Part shown: piece by piece, positions 4,694 to 5,647 of the stretch
Layout: each line of letters begins with the position of its first letter
How positions within the stretch are numbered: the first letter of the stretch is position 1
Assembly: GCA_002483395.1 (NCBI GenBank)
Contig: DLHV01000180.1
Location: 2,565 to 8,211, forward strand
DNA from: Chloracidobacterium sp. UBA7659
Lineage (GTDB): Bacteria > Acidobacteriota > Blastocatellia > Pyrinomonadales > Pyrinomonadaceae
Direction of reading: 5' to 3'
Length of the DNA: 5,647 nt
Notes under the pieces: model-generated
The model's input: only the letters and a program-made list of their open reading frames with translations
What the model was told of the DNA's origin: nothing
Database searches by the model: none
Translations under genes and position numbers: made by a program

Positions 4694-5647
4694 TCACTTT
4701 TTCTCAGGCAGCTGGGGTTGCGGTTGCGGCTGTTTCTGCGGCTGTGCGACCGCCTGTTTCTGAGAAATAACAGTTGTCAGAGCCTGAGGTATCTGATTTG
4801 TAAGAATGTCGCCCTGATTCTCGATGATCTGATCGATCATTTCGAATTTTTCCTCATCGAATTTGTTTGTCATCAGGACACCGTCTTTATCGATCGTCAT
4901 CGGGTAAATACCGAACAACTGGTTCTTGAAGTTTTGGAAGAACGACACCGATTCCGGCGGCAAAACCTTCATTCGCTCGGGATTTGGCTCCGGAACGCTC
5001 GCACCGATCAACGCAAGCTGCTCCTTCGATTTTTCAACCCATTCGCTGTTCGGAAAATCGCGAACAATTCGCTGGAAATATCGTGCGGCCTGATCGGTTT
5101 CTTCCTCGACAAGGTACGTGTTGGCCAACTTAAAAAGCGTTTCGTCCTGAAAGCTGAAATTCGGATATTTGTCCAGAATTTCCCTATACCGCGACTGAGC
5201 ACCCTTCAGCCCGCCTTTGCTTTGCTGAACGGACTGGGTGTAATAATAATTCGCGATGAGCAGGTTATGCAGTCCCAGATTGTCCTGAACTTGCACTAGC
5301 CTTTTTTCAGCCTCTCCACGCAGAATCGATTTATCGTAATTTTGAAGCAGTGCTTTGAGCCGTGTTTCTGCCCGTTTAGCGTGTGTTGCGTCACGGTCCG
5401 GAAGGCCGATCTGCCGCATTTCCGATTCAGCAATCTTTAATACAACACGATCCGCCAGCGGATGTGTCGGGAAAAAAGTAAGCCAATCCTGATATGACGC
5501 AATCGCCTGGATTAGGCCGCTTGTTGAGCCTTCCAGAAAGAACGAATCGGCAACCGCAAGCTTCGACATCGGCAAATAGGGCGAATCGGGATACGTAGTA
5601 ATGATCGTTTGAAAAAGCAGTCTGCCAACGTCAAAGTTCTTCTTTCT
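4694..5647 (-). CDS. bamD: BamD-like outer-membrane protein assembly TPR protein (N-terminus cut by window)
   Basis: The frame is open to the right edge; 317 codons are visible and the start, signal peptide and expected lipobox lie outside. An internal TTG at 5575 is not the start. TPR repeats of the BamD/YfiO type are clear: QTIITTYPDSPYLPMSKLAV (residues 13-32), YQDWLTFFPTHPLADRV (52-68), LGLHNLLIANYYYTQS (124-139) running into RYREILDKYPNFSF (153-166), and RYFQRIVRDFPNSEWVEKSK (189-208). In the BAM complex, BamD is an outer-membrane lipoprotein facing the periplasm that helps BamA insert beta-barrel proteins. Past the last repeat there is an extension of about 105 residues, ending in a Gln/Pro-rich tail (about 298-314, KQPQPQPQLP) and a EKK terminus. 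E. coli BamD is about 245 residues, so this protein is clearly longer. An intrinsic terminator follows the stop. The BamD assignment is good at family level; a related YbgF-type or general outer-membrane TPR lipoprotein is the main alternative. Confidence 0.82.
   Translation of the reverse strand, partial: RKKNFDVGRLLFQTIITTYPDSPYLPMSKLAVADSFFLEGSTSGLIQAIASYQDWLTFFPTHPLADRVVLKIAESEMRQIGLPDRDATHAKRAETRLKALLQNYDKSILRGEAEKRLVQVQDNLGLHNLLIANYYYTQSVQQSKGGLKGAQSRYREILDKYPNFSFQDETLFKLANTYLVEEETDQAARYFQRIVRDFPNSEWVEKSKEQLALIGASVPEPNPERMKVLPPESVSFFQNFKNQLFGIYPMTIDKDGVLMTNKFDEEKFEMIDQIIENQGDILTNQIPQALTTVISQKQAVAQPQKQPQPQPQLPEKK

Noticed and set aside
4718..5299. 193-codon plus-strand frame inside the bamD-like gene
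   Set aside because: It is Leu/Arg/Phe-rich with no recognisable motif and is antisense to conserved TPR sequence.

Overview
The window looks like an ordinary chromosomal segment from a Gram-negative bacterium. The gene content suggests an Acidobacteriota genome, probably class Blastocatellia (Pyrinomonadaceae-like). Three things point that way: a BamD-type outer-membrane assembly protein, a bacilliredoxin of the kind found in bacillithiol-producing phyla, and an acidic protein resembling the DUF6335 family, which I recall from Acidobacteria and cyanobacteria. This assignment is inferred from family content and was not computed. I see no rRNA, tRNA, CRISPR array, insertion sequence or phage gene.

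The plus strand (1-2370) reads rightward. It begins with the last 83 codons of an alpha-glucan (glycogen) phosphorylase. Three closely packed genes follow, with gaps of 16, 6 and 16 nt: a multi-pass membrane protein, a BrxC/YtxJ-type monothiol bacilliredoxin, and a stand-alone DUF971 (GBBH-like N-terminal) protein. These four genes are probably co-transcribed. A promoter-like sequence then overlaps the DUF971 stop codon and appears to drive a small four-cysteine zinc-ribbon-like protein from a leaderless start. A strong Shine-Dalgarno sequence precedes the DUF6335-like acidic protein.

Positions 2371-2511 are a 141-bp convergent intergenic gap. It holds one doubtful 38-codon reading frame, a short hairpin and a 12-bp palindrome, and nothing else I can support.

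The minus strand (5647-2512) reads leftward. It holds a 5'-truncated BamD-like TPR protein and then an exported 698-residue TPR protein. A good intrinsic terminator lies between them, only 28 nt upstream of the second start codon. Both proteins probably act in the periplasm or at the outer membrane. The expression link between them is the main regulatory puzzle here.

I do not find a clearly new multi-gene system. The most useful leads are the terminator placed directly before the TPR gene, the leaderless zinc-ribbon gene, the bacilliredoxin/DUF971 pair with a TCGIS active site, and the resemblance of the TPR protein's C-terminus to protease-adaptor TPR proteins.
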